Origin: Rhabdothermincola salaria
GTDB taxonomy: Bacteria > Actinomycetota > Acidimicrobiia > Acidimicrobiales > Acidimicrobilacustridaceae
Length of the DNA: 64,000 bases
NCBI RefSeq assembly: GCF_021246445.1
Contig: NZ_JAJQXW010000001.1
Span: 620,001-684,000, forward strand
Direction: 5' to 3'
Shown here: positions 40,735 through 49,547 of the stretch, in pieces
Layout of the letters: each line of letters begins with the position of its first letter
How positions within the stretch are numbered: the stretch's first letter is position 1
Notes under the pieces: generated by a model
Told to the model about the DNA's origin: nothing
Databases searched by the model: none
The model's input: the letters and a program-made list of their open reading frames with translations, nothing else
Translations under genes and position numbers: made by a program

Positions 40735-41180
40735 TCCCCGCCGCGTCGCCAACAGTGCCCGTCGGCCAGGCCCGAGGCCGACGGTGTGAGCCGATCTCGG
40801 GCCCGAACAGGGTGCCCGGCGACGTCAGCCCGGCATGGGTCGGCGGACCGAGCTTCGCTCGTCGCGCGGGTCGTGCGGGTCGTGCGGGTCGTGCGGGTCG
40901 TGCGGGTCGTGCGGGTCGTGCGGGTCGTGCGGGTCGTGGGGTCGTGGGGTCGTGGGGTCGTGGGGTGGGCTGCTGGCGGGGTTCCACGGCAGCGCTTGTC
41001 GTGGTCGGGGTGGGCTGCTGGCGCGGTTCCACGGCAGCGCTTGTCGTGGTCGGGGTGGGCTGCTGGCGGGGTTCCACGGCAGCGCTTGTCGTGGTCGGGG
41101 TGGGCTGCTGGCGGGGTTCCACGGCAGCGCTTGTCGCGGTTGCCGGTGGGCTGCCCGCAGCGACTGGCCGCGACCCGGCG
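40735..41180. repeat. Gene-free gap filled by two tandem arrays (9-bp and 45-bp units)
   Basis: From 40867 the 9-mer CGGGTCGTG is repeated about eight times, passing into an 8-bp variant (GGGGTCGT, four copies) to about 40965. A 45-bp unit then follows, four copies, with GTTCCACGGCAGCGCTTGTC at 40981, 41026, 41071 and 41116. Open frames across it are just translated repeats. No gene or regulatory element is recognised. Confidence 0.9.
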
Positions 41181-41672
41181 TCAGGTGCGGGTCATCTGGC
41201 GCACCCCCTCACCCGGCTGCCACAGGTTGACGGTGAGGGTGCCGGCATCGGGGTTGACCTCGGTGAGGATGACCTGGCGCAGGTCGAAGCGGAACAGGTG
41301 GCTCTCGTCGGCCGGCGGTCCCTCCGTGCCGTCGGGGCCACCGAGCGATTCGTAGAAGGCGGCGTGCTCGGCGCCGGTGACCTCCTCGGCGTGGGCGTCG
41401 AACTTGGCGTCGCCGCCGACCATGTGGCGGTCCGACGGGTTGGCGTGCACCGCGCAGCGGGGATCGCGCTGCAGGTCGAGGGCCTTGCGGGCCTGCCACA
41501 TGGACCCGGCGACCACGTCGTCGCCCCAGAAGTGCACCTCGGTACCGCTGAGCCGGGGCGTGCCGTCGGCCCGGAGGGTGCCGAGCACGTGGTGGGTGTT
41601 GGCGGCGAAGCGGGCGCGGACCCTGTCGGCCAGCTCCGGCGCCTCGTCGTGGAACATCTGCCAGGAAGCCAT
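41181..41672 (-). CDS. Pyridoxamine 5'-phosphate oxidase-fold protein
   Basis: 163 residues from ATG 41672 (MASWQMFHDE). The split-barrel flavin-binding pattern is seen: VRARFAANTHHVLGTLRADG, TPRLSGTEVHFWGDDV, SMWQARKALDLQRDPRCAVH, and the later FDLRQVILTEVN. Relatives bind FMN, F420 or heme and reduce or detoxify small molecules; many actinobacterial ones use F420. The protein lacks the residues that would mark a true PdxH. It is a single gene between two repeat regions. The cofactor cannot be decided from sequence alone. Confidence 0.75.
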   Translation of the reverse strand: MASWQMFHDEAPELADRVRARFAANTHHVLGTLRADGTPRLSGTEVHFWGDDVVAGSMWQARKALDLQRDPRCAVHANPSDRHMVGGDAKFDAHAEEVTGAEHAAFYESLGGPDGTEGPPADESHLFRFDLRQVILTEVNPDAGTLTVNLWQPGEGVRQMTRT

Positions 41673-41782
41673 CTCTCCATCATCGCCAGCCCCTGGGACA
41701 GGCGCCGTCGAGGCCTCCGCCTCGCCAGGCTCGGTGGGACCCGGCCGTGTCGGGTCTGAGAGCGGAGGGGTTCGACATCCGG

Positions 41783-41995
41783 CGGTGTCCGGCCCTCGGT
41801 GGGGGGATGCCCGGCGATATCCGGCCCGCGCCGTGGGGCGGGTGGACGTCTGGGCAGTGTCCGGGTCGCGCCGGGGGCGGGTGCACGCACAGCGATGTCC
41901 GGCTCGCGCCGGGGGCGGGTGCACGCACAGCGGTGGCCTGTCCGTGCCGTGGGGCGGGTGGACGTCCGGTGATGTCCGGTCCGCGGCGGGGGAGC
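41783..41995. repeat. Imperfect tandem repeat, unit about 38 bp
   Basis: The gap 41673-42012 holds about six imperfect units with the shared pieces TGTCCGG, CGCGCCG-GGGGCGGGTG and ACG(T/C). Two adjoining units (41869-41930) share CGCGCCGGGGGCGGGTGCAC exactly. The rest of the gap shows nothing recognisable. Confidence 0.7.
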
Positions 41996-42012
41996 GGGCA
42001 GACTCGGTGGCG

Positions 42013-42600
42013 ATGGACGTGAACGCCTCGCTCGACGCCCCCTGCCCGCCCGACCGGCTCCGCCAGTGGGTCGACGACCTCGAGCGCTACCCGGCCTGGC
42101 TCTCCATCGTTCCCCGCGCCGAGCGTGAGGCCGCCGTCGGCCACTCTGCCGATCCGGACCTCCCCGGCGCCCTGGATGCTCCTGCCGGCCCGGGTGGCTC
42201 CGGCGACGCCGACCGTTCAACCGGATCGGGCGGCGTCGGCGACGGCGACAGCGACGGCGACGGCGACGGTTCAGCCGACACCGACGAGCCGCCGGCGTGG
42301 TCGGTGGAGCTGCGGGCCACGCTCGGCCCGCTGGCCCGCTCCAAGCGTCTCCGCATGGTGCGCACCGTCGACGAGGCCGATCACCTGCGCTTCGAACGCC
42401 GAGAGACGGACGGGCGGGAGCACTCGCCGTGGGTCCTCGACGCCACCATCGTTCCCCTCGAGGGCGGCGCCGCCAGCCGGCTCGTCATGAACCTCCACTA
42501 CGGCGGGTCGTTCGGCGGCAACCTGCTCGAACGCCTCCTCGGCGACGAGATCGAGCGCTCCAAGCCCTGCCTCCTGGACCTGGTGTCCGACCCCGCCTGA
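42013..42600 (+). CDS. SRPBCC (START/polyketide cyclase-like) superfamily protein
   Basis: 195 residues from ATG 42013. The opening MDVNASLDAPCPPDRLRQWV, then DDLERYPAWLSIV is the beta1-helix pattern of SRPBCC proteins. After an Asp/Gly/Ser repeat insert (residues 45-95) the barrel continues: WSVELRATLGPLARSKRLRM, RFERRETDG, then SRLVMNLHYGGSFGGNLLER and a long final helix. The fold forms a deep hydrophobic pocket that binds lipids, polyketides or sterols. The ligand here is unknown. Short simple-sequence DNA (GGCGAC repeats near 42236-42270) created the insert. Confidence 0.75.
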   Translation: MDVNASLDAPCPPDRLRQWVDDLERYPAWLSIVPRAEREAAVGHSADPDLPGALDAPAGPGGSGDADRSTGSGGVGDGDSDGDGDGSADTDEPPAWSVELRATLGPLARSKRLRMVRTVDEADHLRFERRETDGREHSPWVLDATIVPLEGGAASRLVMNLHYGGSFGGNLLERLLGDEIERSKPCLLDLVSDPA

Positions 42601-42616
42601 CCCTCCCGCAATCTCT

Positions 42617-42727
42617 TTCTTGCATGAGATCGTCGCGCTGGAGCACGCCGAACCCATGCAGGAAGCGGTTCTGGCGGGCTTCTTGCATCGAATCGTCGCG
42701 CTGGAGCACGCCGAACGGATGCAGGAA
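42617..42727. repeat. Two tandem copies of a 48-bp dispersed repeat
   Basis: Copies at 42617-42664 and 42680-42727, 63 bases apart. Each begins TTCTTGCAT and ends ATGCAGGAA, imperfect inverted ends, with a shared core ATCGTCGCGCTGGAGCACG. A third copy in the same orientation is at 44594-44641, so the MBG gene is flanked by the element. Confidence 0.9.
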
Positions 42728-42771
42728 GCGGTGCCGGTCGGGTGAGGCGGGTGGACCATGCGCGGCGCGGA

Positions 42772-42799
42772 ACGGCCGGCCTCCGAGGAGGCCGGCCGT
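42772..42799. terminator. Bidirectional hairpin terminator between convergent genes
   Basis: ACGGCCGGCCTC and GAGGCCGGCCGT form a perfect 12-bp stem with a 4-base CGAG loop. It lies between the stop of the SRPBCC gene (plus) and the stop of the MBG protein gene (minus). There is no T-run, as is usual in high-GC Actinobacteria. Confidence 0.8.
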
Positions 42800-42844
42800 C
42801 GTGTCGTCTCAGGTGGGTCGTCCCTCAGGAGGGTCGACCCGGGG

Positions 42845-44446
42845 TCAGGCTTGGGCGAGGCGGCGGCGGAACAGCGCCACCAGGGCGGCGCCGGCGGCGA
42901 GCACGAGGCCGCCGAAGGCGACCAGCGGCGTCACGATGCCGCCGGTGTAGGGCAGCACGCCGGCCGGCGTGACCGGGGCGGGAGCCGGTGGGGTGGGAGC
43001 GGCGGCCACGGTGATGCCGAGCACCTCGCTGTAGGGCTCACCGGCGGCATCGGTGCCCGAGATGACCACCTCGCACTCGCCGACGGGGAGGTCGGCGGGC
43101 AGGGGGAAGGTGGCTCGCACCCGGCCGTCGGCGTCGACGACGGCGGTGCCGACCTCGATGCCGCAGACGGTGACGGTGACGGTGGTGCCCGGCATCCAAC
43201 CGCCGGTGTCGATGTCGATGTCACCGCCGGGGACCAGGTTCGAGTCGTCGACCACCTCGCCGGTGGGGGCGGCCAGCACCTCGAGGGTGCCGTCGACCCA
43301 GGCGATGTCGTAGTTGGTGGAGGTGAGCCCGTCGCAGGTGATGGGGTAGTCGCCGACGGGCGACGCCAGCACGGCGGTGGTGGTGCAGGCGAGGGTGCCG
43401 TCGAGGTCGGCGGCGTCGTCACCGGCCACGAAGCCGGCGTAGGAGACGGAGAAGCTCGGGTTGGCCACGCCGGTCACCCGCTGGGCGTCCTGGGCGGTGA
43501 TGGTGAGGTCGGCGGCGGTGACGTCGAGGGTGCCGTCGATCCAGTCGATGTCGTAGTTGGTGGTGGTGAGGCCGTCGCAGGCGATCGGGTACCCGCCGAC
43601 CGCACTGTCGGTCACGGCGGTGGTGGTGCAGGTGAGGGTGCCGTCGAGGTCGGCGGGGCCCTCGCCGAGCACGAAGCCGGCGTAGGAGACCGTGAAGTCC
43701 GGGTTGTCGGCGCCGTACACGCGGGTGTCGTCGTCGACGGTGATGGTGAGGTCGGCGGCGGTGACGTCGAGGGTGCCGTCGATCCAGTCGATGTCGTAGT
43801 TGGTGGTGGTGAGGCCGTCGCAGGCGATCGGGTACCCGCCGACCGGGCTCTCGAGCACGGCGGTGGTGGTGCACGCGAGGGTGCCGTCGAGGTCGGCGGG
43901 GCCCTCGCCGAGCACGAAGCCGGCGTAGGAGACCGTGAGCTCGGGGTTGTCGGCGCCGTAGGCGCGGGACAGGTCGTCGGCGGTGATGGTGAGCGGCGCC
44001 GGGTCGGCGTAGATCACGGTGGCCCCGAGCGACGGAAGGAAGCTCCCCGACGGCACGTAGACCGCACCCGGTGCGATGTGGCCCAGGTCGGTGGGGGTGA
44101 CGGTGACGTCGCAGGAGGCGGCCCGGTCGCTGATGCCGGCGAGCGTGCACGGCGAGCCCTGCACGTCGAGGCGGTTGAGGATCGTGTCCACGTAGGCGGT
44201 GCCGGTGGGGACCTTCTTGGCGCCCATCCAGCCCGGGGCGATGTCGGTGACGGTGATGGTGCACGTCGACGGGCTGCCGTAGGTGTCGGCGTCGGGGCAC
44301 GACACGGCGGTGGTGGTGGGGTGCGGCAGGCCGTTGGCGTCGGCCGGACGGCTGGTGCCGACGAGCATCGTCGTGGTGGCGGCCAGGACCAGCAGCGCGG
44401 CGGCGATGAGCCGCGCGCTGGCACGAGGAAGGTGGAGGTGGGGCAC
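42845..44446 (-). CDS. Cell-wall-anchored surface protein with three MBG repeats and LPYTG sortase signal
   Basis: 533 residues from GTG 44446, with AAGGA six bases upstream. A signal peptide (LIAAALLVLAATTTMLVGTS) is followed by an Ig-like N-terminal domain. Three tandem MBG-type repeats of about 80 residues follow (each with YGADNP or like, VSYAGFVLGEGPADLDGTL, CTTTAV, YPIACDGL, TNYDIDWIDGTLDV). Another Ig-like domain leads to the sortase signal: LPYTGG, a hydrophobic helix (LVAFGGLVLAAGAALVALF) and RRRLAQA. Two of the repeats are almost identical at DNA level over more than 65 bases (near 43535 and 43775), 240 bases apart. Adhesion or surface-layer function is likely. Confidence 0.88.
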   Translation of the reverse strand: MPHLHLPRASARLIAAALLVLAATTTMLVGTSRPADANGLPHPTTTAVSCPDADTYGSPSTCTITVTDIAPGWMGAKKVPTGTAYVDTILNRLDVQGSPCTLAGISDRAASCDVTVTPTDLGHIAPGAVYVPSGSFLPSLGATVIYADPAPLTITADDLSRAYGADNPELTVSYAGFVLGEGPADLDGTLACTTTAVLESPVGGYPIACDGLTTTNYDIDWIDGTLDVTAADLTITVDDDTRVYGADNPDFTVSYAGFVLGEGPADLDGTLTCTTTAVTDSAVGGYPIACDGLTTTNYDIDWIDGTLDVTAADLTITAQDAQRVTGVANPSFSVSYAGFVAGDDAADLDGTLACTTTAVLASPVGDYPITCDGLTSTNYDIAWVDGTLEVLAAPTGEVVDDSNLVPGGDIDIDTGGWMPGTTVTVTVCGIEVGTAVVDADGRVRATFPLPADLPVGECEVVISGTDAAGEPYSEVLGITVAAAPTPPAPAPVTPAGVLPYTGGIVTPLVAFGGLVLAAGAALVALFRRRLAQA

Positions 44447-44773
44447 GAGGCGTCCTTGTCGATCGGTTGTCCAGTGGCTCGCGGCGGTTTCCCGCTCGCC
44501 GCGGCGCCCCTGTGCCTACCACGTCGCCCACCCCCACCCGCGCACCCACGCACCCGCGCACCAGCGCACCCGCGCACCATCGCTCCTCTGGGGTTCTTGC
44601 ATGGAATCGTCGCGGTGGAGTGCGTCGAAACCATGCAGGAACGGTTCTGGGCCGGGGCGAACGGGGGCGGAGGCCTCCGGCGGGCCCGGCGGGTGCAGGG
44701 CGGGTCGGCGGGGCGGGGCCGTCCGGCGGGTCGGAGGGTCGGAGGGTCGCAGGCCGGTCCTAGCCTGGGGATC
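44447..44773. other. Gene-free gap between divergent genes, holding the third 48-bp repeat
   Basis: A short repeat of GCGCACC/CGCACCC type lies at about 44530-44580. The third copy of the 48-bp element (TTCTTGCATGGAATCG to ATGCAGGAA) is at 44594-44641. A TCGGAGGGTCGGAGGGTCGCAGG run precedes the M3 gene. No gene is seen. Confidence 0.75.
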
Positions 44774-46603
44774 ATGACGGTCACCGACGCCAACGCCGAG
44801 CACGCCGACACCCCGAACGACCCCGATCTCACCGCCGCCGACATCGCCTGGGACCTCGAACCCCTCGTCGCCGGCAAGGGCACCGAGGGCGTCGACGAGT
44901 TGATGGCCCGCGCCGACGAGGTGGCCACCGCCATCGAGGGCTACCGCGGGCGCATCCCCGGCCTCGACGCCGCCGGTCTGGCCGAGCTCATGGGCCACGT
45001 GGCCGACCTGCAGGACGCTCTCGGCCGGGCCGGCTCCTACGTGAGCCTGCGCTTCGCCGTCGACACCCTCGACGCCGAGCTCGGCGCCGCCATGCAGCGC
45101 TTCTCCGAGCAGGCCACCGCCATCTCCAACCGGGTGCTGTTCGTCGAGCTCGAGTGGGCCGAGGTCGACGACGCCCGCGCCACCGAGCTCACCGCCGATC
45201 CCGCCCTCGAGTTCTGCCGCCACCACCTGCGCTCGGCCCGCCGCTACCACCCGTACCTGCTCACCGAGCCCGAGGAGCAGATCCTCGGCGAGAAGGCCGT
45301 CACCGGCTCGAGCGCCTGGAGCCGGCTCTTCAGCGAGCTCACCTCGGCCATCACCGTCGACCTGCCCGACGGCCCGACATCGCTCGAGCAGGCCCTCAGC
45401 GTGCTGGGCTCACCGACCCGCGACGACCGCCGGGTCGCCGCCGAGGCCGTCACCGCCGCCCTCGAACCGGGCCTGCGCACCCGAGGCTTCGTCTACAACA
45501 CCCTCATGGCCGACCTGGCCAGCGACGACCGGCTGCGGGGCCACGACAGCTGGATCGCCAGCCGCAACCTGTCCAACGAGGCCAGCGACGAGTCGGTGCA
45601 GGCGCTCGTCGACAGCGTGGTGGCCCGCTACGACATCCCGCAACGCTGGTACGCCCTCAAGGCCCAGCTCCTCGGCGTCGACCGCCTGGCCGACTACGAC
45701 CGCAACTCCTCGGTGGCCGACGTGGAGGAGACGTTCGGGTGGAGCGAGGCCAGCGAGCTGGTGCTCGACGCGTACGGCTCGTTCTCCGGCGAGCTGGCCG
45801 GCGTGGTCCAGCGCTTCTTCGACGACCGCTGGGTCGACGCCCCCGTGCGGGCCGGCAAGCGTCCCGGCGCCTTCTGCGCCTACACCGTCCCTTCGGCCCA
45901 CCCGTACCTGTTGCTCAACTGGACCAGCCGCCGCCGCGACGTGCTCACCCTGGCCCACGAGCTGGGCCACGGCCTGCATGCCTACCTGGCGCGCGAGCAG
46001 GGCGTTTTCCACCAGGCCACCCCGCTCACCCTGGCCGAGACGGCGTCGGTGTTCGGTGAGACGGTCACCTTCGGCCGCCTCCTCGACGAGACCACCGACC
46101 CGGCGGCCCGGCTGGCCCTGCTGGCCGAGAGCCTCGAGGGCCAGATCGCCACCGTCTTCCGTCAGGTGGCCATGAACCGCTTCGAGGATGCGGCCCACAC
46201 CCGGCGTCGCACCGAGGGCGAGCTGTCGGTCGAGGCGTTCGGCGACGAGTGGGAGCGCACCCAGCGCGACATGCTCGGCGACGCCGTGGAGCTCACCCCC
46301 GGCTACCGCACGTGGTGGAGCTACATCCCGCACTTCATCGGCACGCCCGGCTACGTGTACGCCTACGCCTACGGCCAGCTGCTGGCCCTGGCGGTGTACG
46401 CCCGCTACGAGGCCGAAGGGGCGGGGTTCGTGCCGGCCTACCTCGACCTGCTGCGCGCCGGTGGCTCCTTGCCGCCCGAGGAGCTGGGCCGCATCGTCGG
46501 CGTCGACCTGGCCGACCCCGGGTTCTGGGACGGCGGCCTCGCCATCATCGACGCCCAGCTCGCCGCCGCCGAGCAGGCCGCACGCGACGCCGGCCGCCTC
46601 TGA
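44774..46603 (+). CDS. pepF: M3-family oligoendopeptidase F
   Basis: 609 residues from ATG 44774, the normal size. The zinc site HELGHGLH (His395, Glu396, His399) and the second-shell TLAETASVFGETV, which provides the third ligand Glu, are intact. The C-terminal GYRTWWSYIPHFIGTPGYVY, then AYAYGQLLAL closes the substrate channel and is typical of M3B enzymes. Oligoendopeptidase F cleaves short peptides in the cytoplasm for recycling. There is no signal peptide. The gene is alone; the preceding gene is divergent. Confidence 0.92.
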   Translation: MTVTDANAEHADTPNDPDLTAADIAWDLEPLVAGKGTEGVDELMARADEVATAIEGYRGRIPGLDAAGLAELMGHVADLQDALGRAGSYVSLRFAVDTLDAELGAAMQRFSEQATAISNRVLFVELEWAEVDDARATELTADPALEFCRHHLRSARRYHPYLLTEPEEQILGEKAVTGSSAWSRLFSELTSAITVDLPDGPTSLEQALSVLGSPTRDDRRVAAEAVTAALEPGLRTRGFVYNTLMADLASDDRLRGHDSWIASRNLSNEASDESVQALVDSVVARYDIPQRWYALKAQLLGVDRLADYDRNSSVADVEETFGWSEASELVLDAYGSFSGELAGVVQRFFDDRWVDAPVRAGKRPGAFCAYTVPSAHPYLLLNWTSRRRDVLTLAHELGHGLHAYLAREQGVFHQATPLTLAETASVFGETVTFGRLLDETTDPAARLALLAESLEGQIATVFRQVAMNRFEDAAHTRRRTEGELSVEAFGDEWERTQRDMLGDAVELTPGYRTWWSYIPHFIGTPGYVYAYAYGQLLALAVYARYEAEGAGFVPAYLDLLRAGGSLPPEELGRIVGVDLADPGFWDGGLAIIDAQLAAAEQAARDAGRL

Positions 46604-46714
46604 CGCATCGCGCCCGGTCCCGCGCGGGCGGATCGCCAGCGACGGCCGGCGGCTGCACCACGTCGCCGGTCGACCAGAAGGGACCGGCGCCGCGGGCGTC
46701 CCGGGTCGGTCGAG

Positions 46715-46864
46715 TCAGTGGCGGGCGAAGGCCCGGCGCCCCAGGATCACGGCGCCGGCGATGAGCGCCAGCGTGACGAGCAGCAGCCACGCCAGCCCTT
46801 CGATGAGGGCCCCGATGCCGATGAGCAGGGCGAGGACGATGAGGACGATCACGACGACGGTCAT
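46715..46864 (-). CDS. Small two-helix membrane protein
   Basis: 49 residues from ATG 46864, with AGAGGA five bases upstream, so it is probably translated. It reads MTVVVIVLIVLALLIGIGAL, IEGLAWLLLVTLALIAGAV, ILGRRAFARH: two hydrophobic segments joined at Glu-Gly and ended by a basic tail. This Glu-Gly-x-x-Trp turn and the length are typical of small actinobacterial membrane proteins of unknown role. It is convergent with the peptidase gene and divergent from the carotenoid oxygenase. Confidence 0.65.
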   Translation of the reverse strand: MTVVVIVLIVLALLIGIGALIEGLAWLLLVTLALIAGAVILGRRAFARH

Positions 46865-46984
46865 CGCCGTCCTCTACCCGCCCGGGCCGTGATCGCGCGG
46901 TCGGCACGGTGAGGGGTCGGACCTTCACCCCGGCCGGGCGTTCCCGTGCTCTAGGTTCGCGGCATCGGCGAGGAGGACACGACC

Positions 46985-48391
46985 ATGCCCGACCTGGAAC
47001 CCGTCGACCCGACCACCAACGCCCACCTGCGTGGGCGGTTCGCGCCCACCCACAGCGAGATCACCGTGGAGGGCCTCGAGGTGGAGGGCACCCTGCCGGA
47101 GGGGCTGGTCGGGGCCTACCTGCGCAACGGCCCGAACCCCAAGTTCACGCCGCTCGGGAGCTACACGTTCCCGATGGAGGGCGACGCCATGGTGCACGGC
47201 ACCTGGATCGAGGCCGACGGCACCATCCGCTACCGCAACCGGTGGGTGCGCTCCAAGGGCATGGCCGCCGAGGAGCGGGCCGGCAAGGCGCTGTTCGGCG
47301 GGCTCATGACGCCCGCGTTCGTCGACCCGTCGCTGCTCGGCAACGACCCCGACCCGGGCTGGCCGTTCAAGCTCGACCCGTTCATCAACGTGGTACGCCA
47401 CGCAGGACGTCACCTGGCCCTCACCGAGTCCGCACCCGGCTACGAGATCACCTCGGACCTCGACACGATCGGGCGCTTCGACTTCGACGGACGCGTCAAG
47501 GGGATGTGCGCCCACCCCCGCATCGACCCCGTCACCGGCGACATGGTGCTGTTCACCTACGACGTGGAGGCACCGTTCCTGTCGTGGATGACCATCGGCG
47601 CGAACGGCGACCTCACCCGTGGCCCCACCGTCATCGACGGCGTCGACGAGGGCTACATGGTCCACGACTGCGTCATCACCGAGCGCTACCTGGTGCTCAC
47701 CCTGGCACCGGTGGTCTTCGACCTCGACGCCATGATGACCGGCGGCGACGTGCTGGCCTGGAAGCCCGACCTCGGCACCCGCATCGCCTGCATCCCCCGC
47801 GACGGCAGCCCGGTGCAGTGGGTGCACACCGACCCGTTCTTCGTGTGGCACTTCGGCAACGGCTTCGACCTGGGCGACGACGTGGTCATGGACTTCTCGT
47901 GGTGGAGCTCGTTCTCCCTCGGCCCCGATCCCGACAAGCGCGGCGCGTTCGCCCGGGCCACGCTGCACCCGTCGGCGGGCACCGCGGAGATCGAGCACGT
48001 CGAGGACGTGCCCGGCGAGTTCGGCCGCATCGACGACCGGCGCACGGGGCGCGAGCACCGCTACGTCACCGTGTCCCGCAAGTCCCCTCGCGGTGGCGAT
48101 CTGGTGCCCGGCGAGTTCGACCAACTGGCCCGCTACGACATGGCCACCGGCGAGTGCAAGGCCTACGACAGCGACCTGGTGTTCGGCGAGGTGGTGTTCG
48201 CTCCCCGCCAGGGCGGCACCGACGAGCTCGACGGGTTCTACGTCACCTACGGCACCGACCGGGCGGCCGAGAGCTCCTGGCTGGTGATCTGGGACGCGGC
48301 CTCGTTCCCGGCCGACCCGGTGGCCAAGGTGCGCATGCCCCAGCGCATCCCCAACGGCCTGCACGGCAACTGGCTCCCCGCTGAGGGCTGA
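46985..48391 (+). CDS. Carotenoid cleavage oxygenase family protein
   Basis: 468 residues from ATG 46985, preceded by GAGGAGG nine bases upstream. The four iron-binding His of the family are all present: CAHPRID (His177), MVHDCVIT (His227), VWHFGNGF (His289) and GLHGNWLP (His460). The N-terminal GAYLRNGPNPKF and FPMEGDAMVHG are the family's opening blocks. Members split a double bond of carotenoids, stilbenes or lignin-like phenolics with O2. The substrate cannot be predicted. The stop is 14 bases from the convergent ferritin-like gene. Confidence 0.92.
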   Translation: MPDLEPVDPTTNAHLRGRFAPTHSEITVEGLEVEGTLPEGLVGAYLRNGPNPKFTPLGSYTFPMEGDAMVHGTWIEADGTIRYRNRWVRSKGMAAEERAGKALFGGLMTPAFVDPSLLGNDPDPGWPFKLDPFINVVRHAGRHLALTESAPGYEITSDLDTIGRFDFDGRVKGMCAHPRIDPVTGDMVLFTYDVEAPFLSWMTIGANGDLTRGPTVIDGVDEGYMVHDCVITERYLVLTLAPVVFDLDAMMTGGDVLAWKPDLGTRIACIPRDGSPVQWVHTDPFFVWHFGNGFDLGDDVVMDFSWWSSFSLGPDPDKRGAFARATLHPSAGTAEIEHVEDVPGEFGRIDDRRTGREHRYVTVSRKSPRGGDLVPGEFDQLARYDMATGECKAYDSDLVFGEVVFAPRQGGTDELDGFYVTYGTDRAAESSWLVIWDAASFPADPVAKVRMPQRIPNGLHGNWLPAEG

Positions 48392-48405
48392 GCCCCCGCC
48401 GTCGC

Positions 48406-48897
48406 TCAGCCGGTGGGCAGCCGGGCGAGCGTCGAGGGCGTGAGGGCGGCGAGGAGGCGCTCGATGGCGTCCGGGTCGCCGTCGGCCTCGGCGCGCGCAA
48501 ACCCGCTGAGCGCCTGCTCGTGAGCAACGATCTCGGCGACTCGCTCATTGTCGGGGTCGGCGACGACCTCGAGGAGTTGCGCATAGAGCGACCGGTACGC
48601 CCCGGTGCCGTCGGCGATGGCGGCCATGGTGGTCGGCCAGTCGAGCTCCGCCATCGTGGTGGCCGCCGACCGGCCGACCTCGGCCTTGTCGCCGGCCTCA
48701 CCCAACTCCACCCCGTGGTCGGCGGCGAGCGCGGCGATGGTGGTGGCGGTCTGCTCCTCGAGGAGGCGACAGGCAGCGAGCTTGCGGCGCCGGTCTGGAT
48801 CGGTGGCCCGGCCGGCGAGCTCGCCGAAGAGCGTGGCGCCGAGGACCTCACCGCCATGGGCCTCTCGGAGCAGTTGGGTCAGACGGTCCTCAGCCAT
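48406..48897 (-). CDS. Ferritin-like fold protein
   Basis: 163 residues from ATG 48897. The pattern is an up-down four-helix bundle: LTQLLREAHGGEVLGATLFG (Glu residues in first helix), RRRKLAACRLLEEQTATTIA, LYAQLLEVVADPDNERVAEI, then VAHEQALSGFARAEA. The Glu/His spacing (EAHGGE, LLEEQT, AHEQ) fits a di-metal ferritin-like or MiaE/rubrerythrin-type centre. Electron partner and role are unknown; relatives handle iron, peroxide or tRNA hydroxylation. It may be co-transcribed with nothing, as both neighbours are separate. Confidence 0.65.
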   Translation of the reverse strand: MAEDRLTQLLREAHGGEVLGATLFGELAGRATDPDRRRKLAACRLLEEQTATTIAALAADHGVELGEAGDKAEVGRSAATTMAELDWPTTMAAIADGTGAYRSLYAQLLEVVADPDNERVAEIVAHEQALSGFARAEADGDPDAIERLLAALTPSTLARLPTG

Positions 48898-48991
48898 GGT
48901 CGTGGTGGTAGCACAGCTCCGGTGTCGAGACCCGCGGTGTGGGTCGGGTCGTTGCCGTCGGCAATGACGCTGGACCCGGAGTTCCACAGCG

Positions 48992-49303
48992 TCAGGGATG
49001 GACGCGGCGGCACTGGGTGAGGATGGCCCGCTCGGCGGCCTGGGTGCGCAGGTCGGCGAAGGACTGGTACTCGTCGCTGCGGATCATGTCCTCGAAGACC
49101 TCACGTGAGGGGTAGCGGACCACGGCGAGCACGTCGGGCACGAAGTCGTCCTGCACCGCCTTGTCGGCCACCAGGGCGTAGTCGAGGCCACCGCCGAGGC
49201 GCTCGACGAGGTCCATGGCTCGGGCGCCGTACTCGCCGTACTGGCGGCGCCCCTCCTGGCCCTTCAACCACAGTGCGTTGAACATGAAGATCTCGTCGCT
49301 CAC
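48992..49303 (-). CDS. DUF1330-like small protein
   Basis: 103 residues from GTG 49303 with AGGGGG upstream. The sequence has the ferredoxin-like beta-alpha-beta pattern of DUF1330 and related stress-response dimeric barrel proteins: MFNALWLKGQEGRRQYGEYG, DFVPDVLAVVRYPSREVFED, then MIRSDEYQSFADLRTQA. Proteins of this type form alpha-beta-barrel dimers without a known cofactor. Function unknown. Confidence 0.7.
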   Translation of the reverse strand: MSDEIFMFNALWLKGQEGRRQYGEYGARAMDLVERLGGGLDYALVADKAVQDDFVPDVLAVVRYPSREVFEDMIRSDEYQSFADLRTQAAERAILTQCRRVHP

Positions 49304-49547
49304 CGGTTCCCCCTCGTGTCGGTCGGTCGCTGCGAGTCTGGCCCAGCCGCTGGGACGCCTGCGTCTGGGTCCGGGAGCGATGGCACCGGATCGGCGGTGG
49401 CTGGGCCGCCGGCGTCCCAGCGAGAAGGCCCAGGTGGCAGCGGGCGACGAGCCTCGCTGGGGCCGTGGCGTTTGGCGGAAGGGGCGGGGGAGCGCGCTAG
49501 TGTGACCCTCCGCATCACGGGTGCCGCAGTACCCGATCGATGGCCAC

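Noticed and set aside
40478-41122. Pro/Thr-repeat protein on the minus strand
   Set aside because: Its repeats (EPRQQPTPTTTSA) are the 45-bp DNA array read backwards; no start signal or export signal.
42758-44773. Upstream extension of the M3 peptidase frame (1281 codons in all)
   Set aside because: The extension crosses the MBG gene on the other strand and has no domain; the peptidase begins at ATG 44774.
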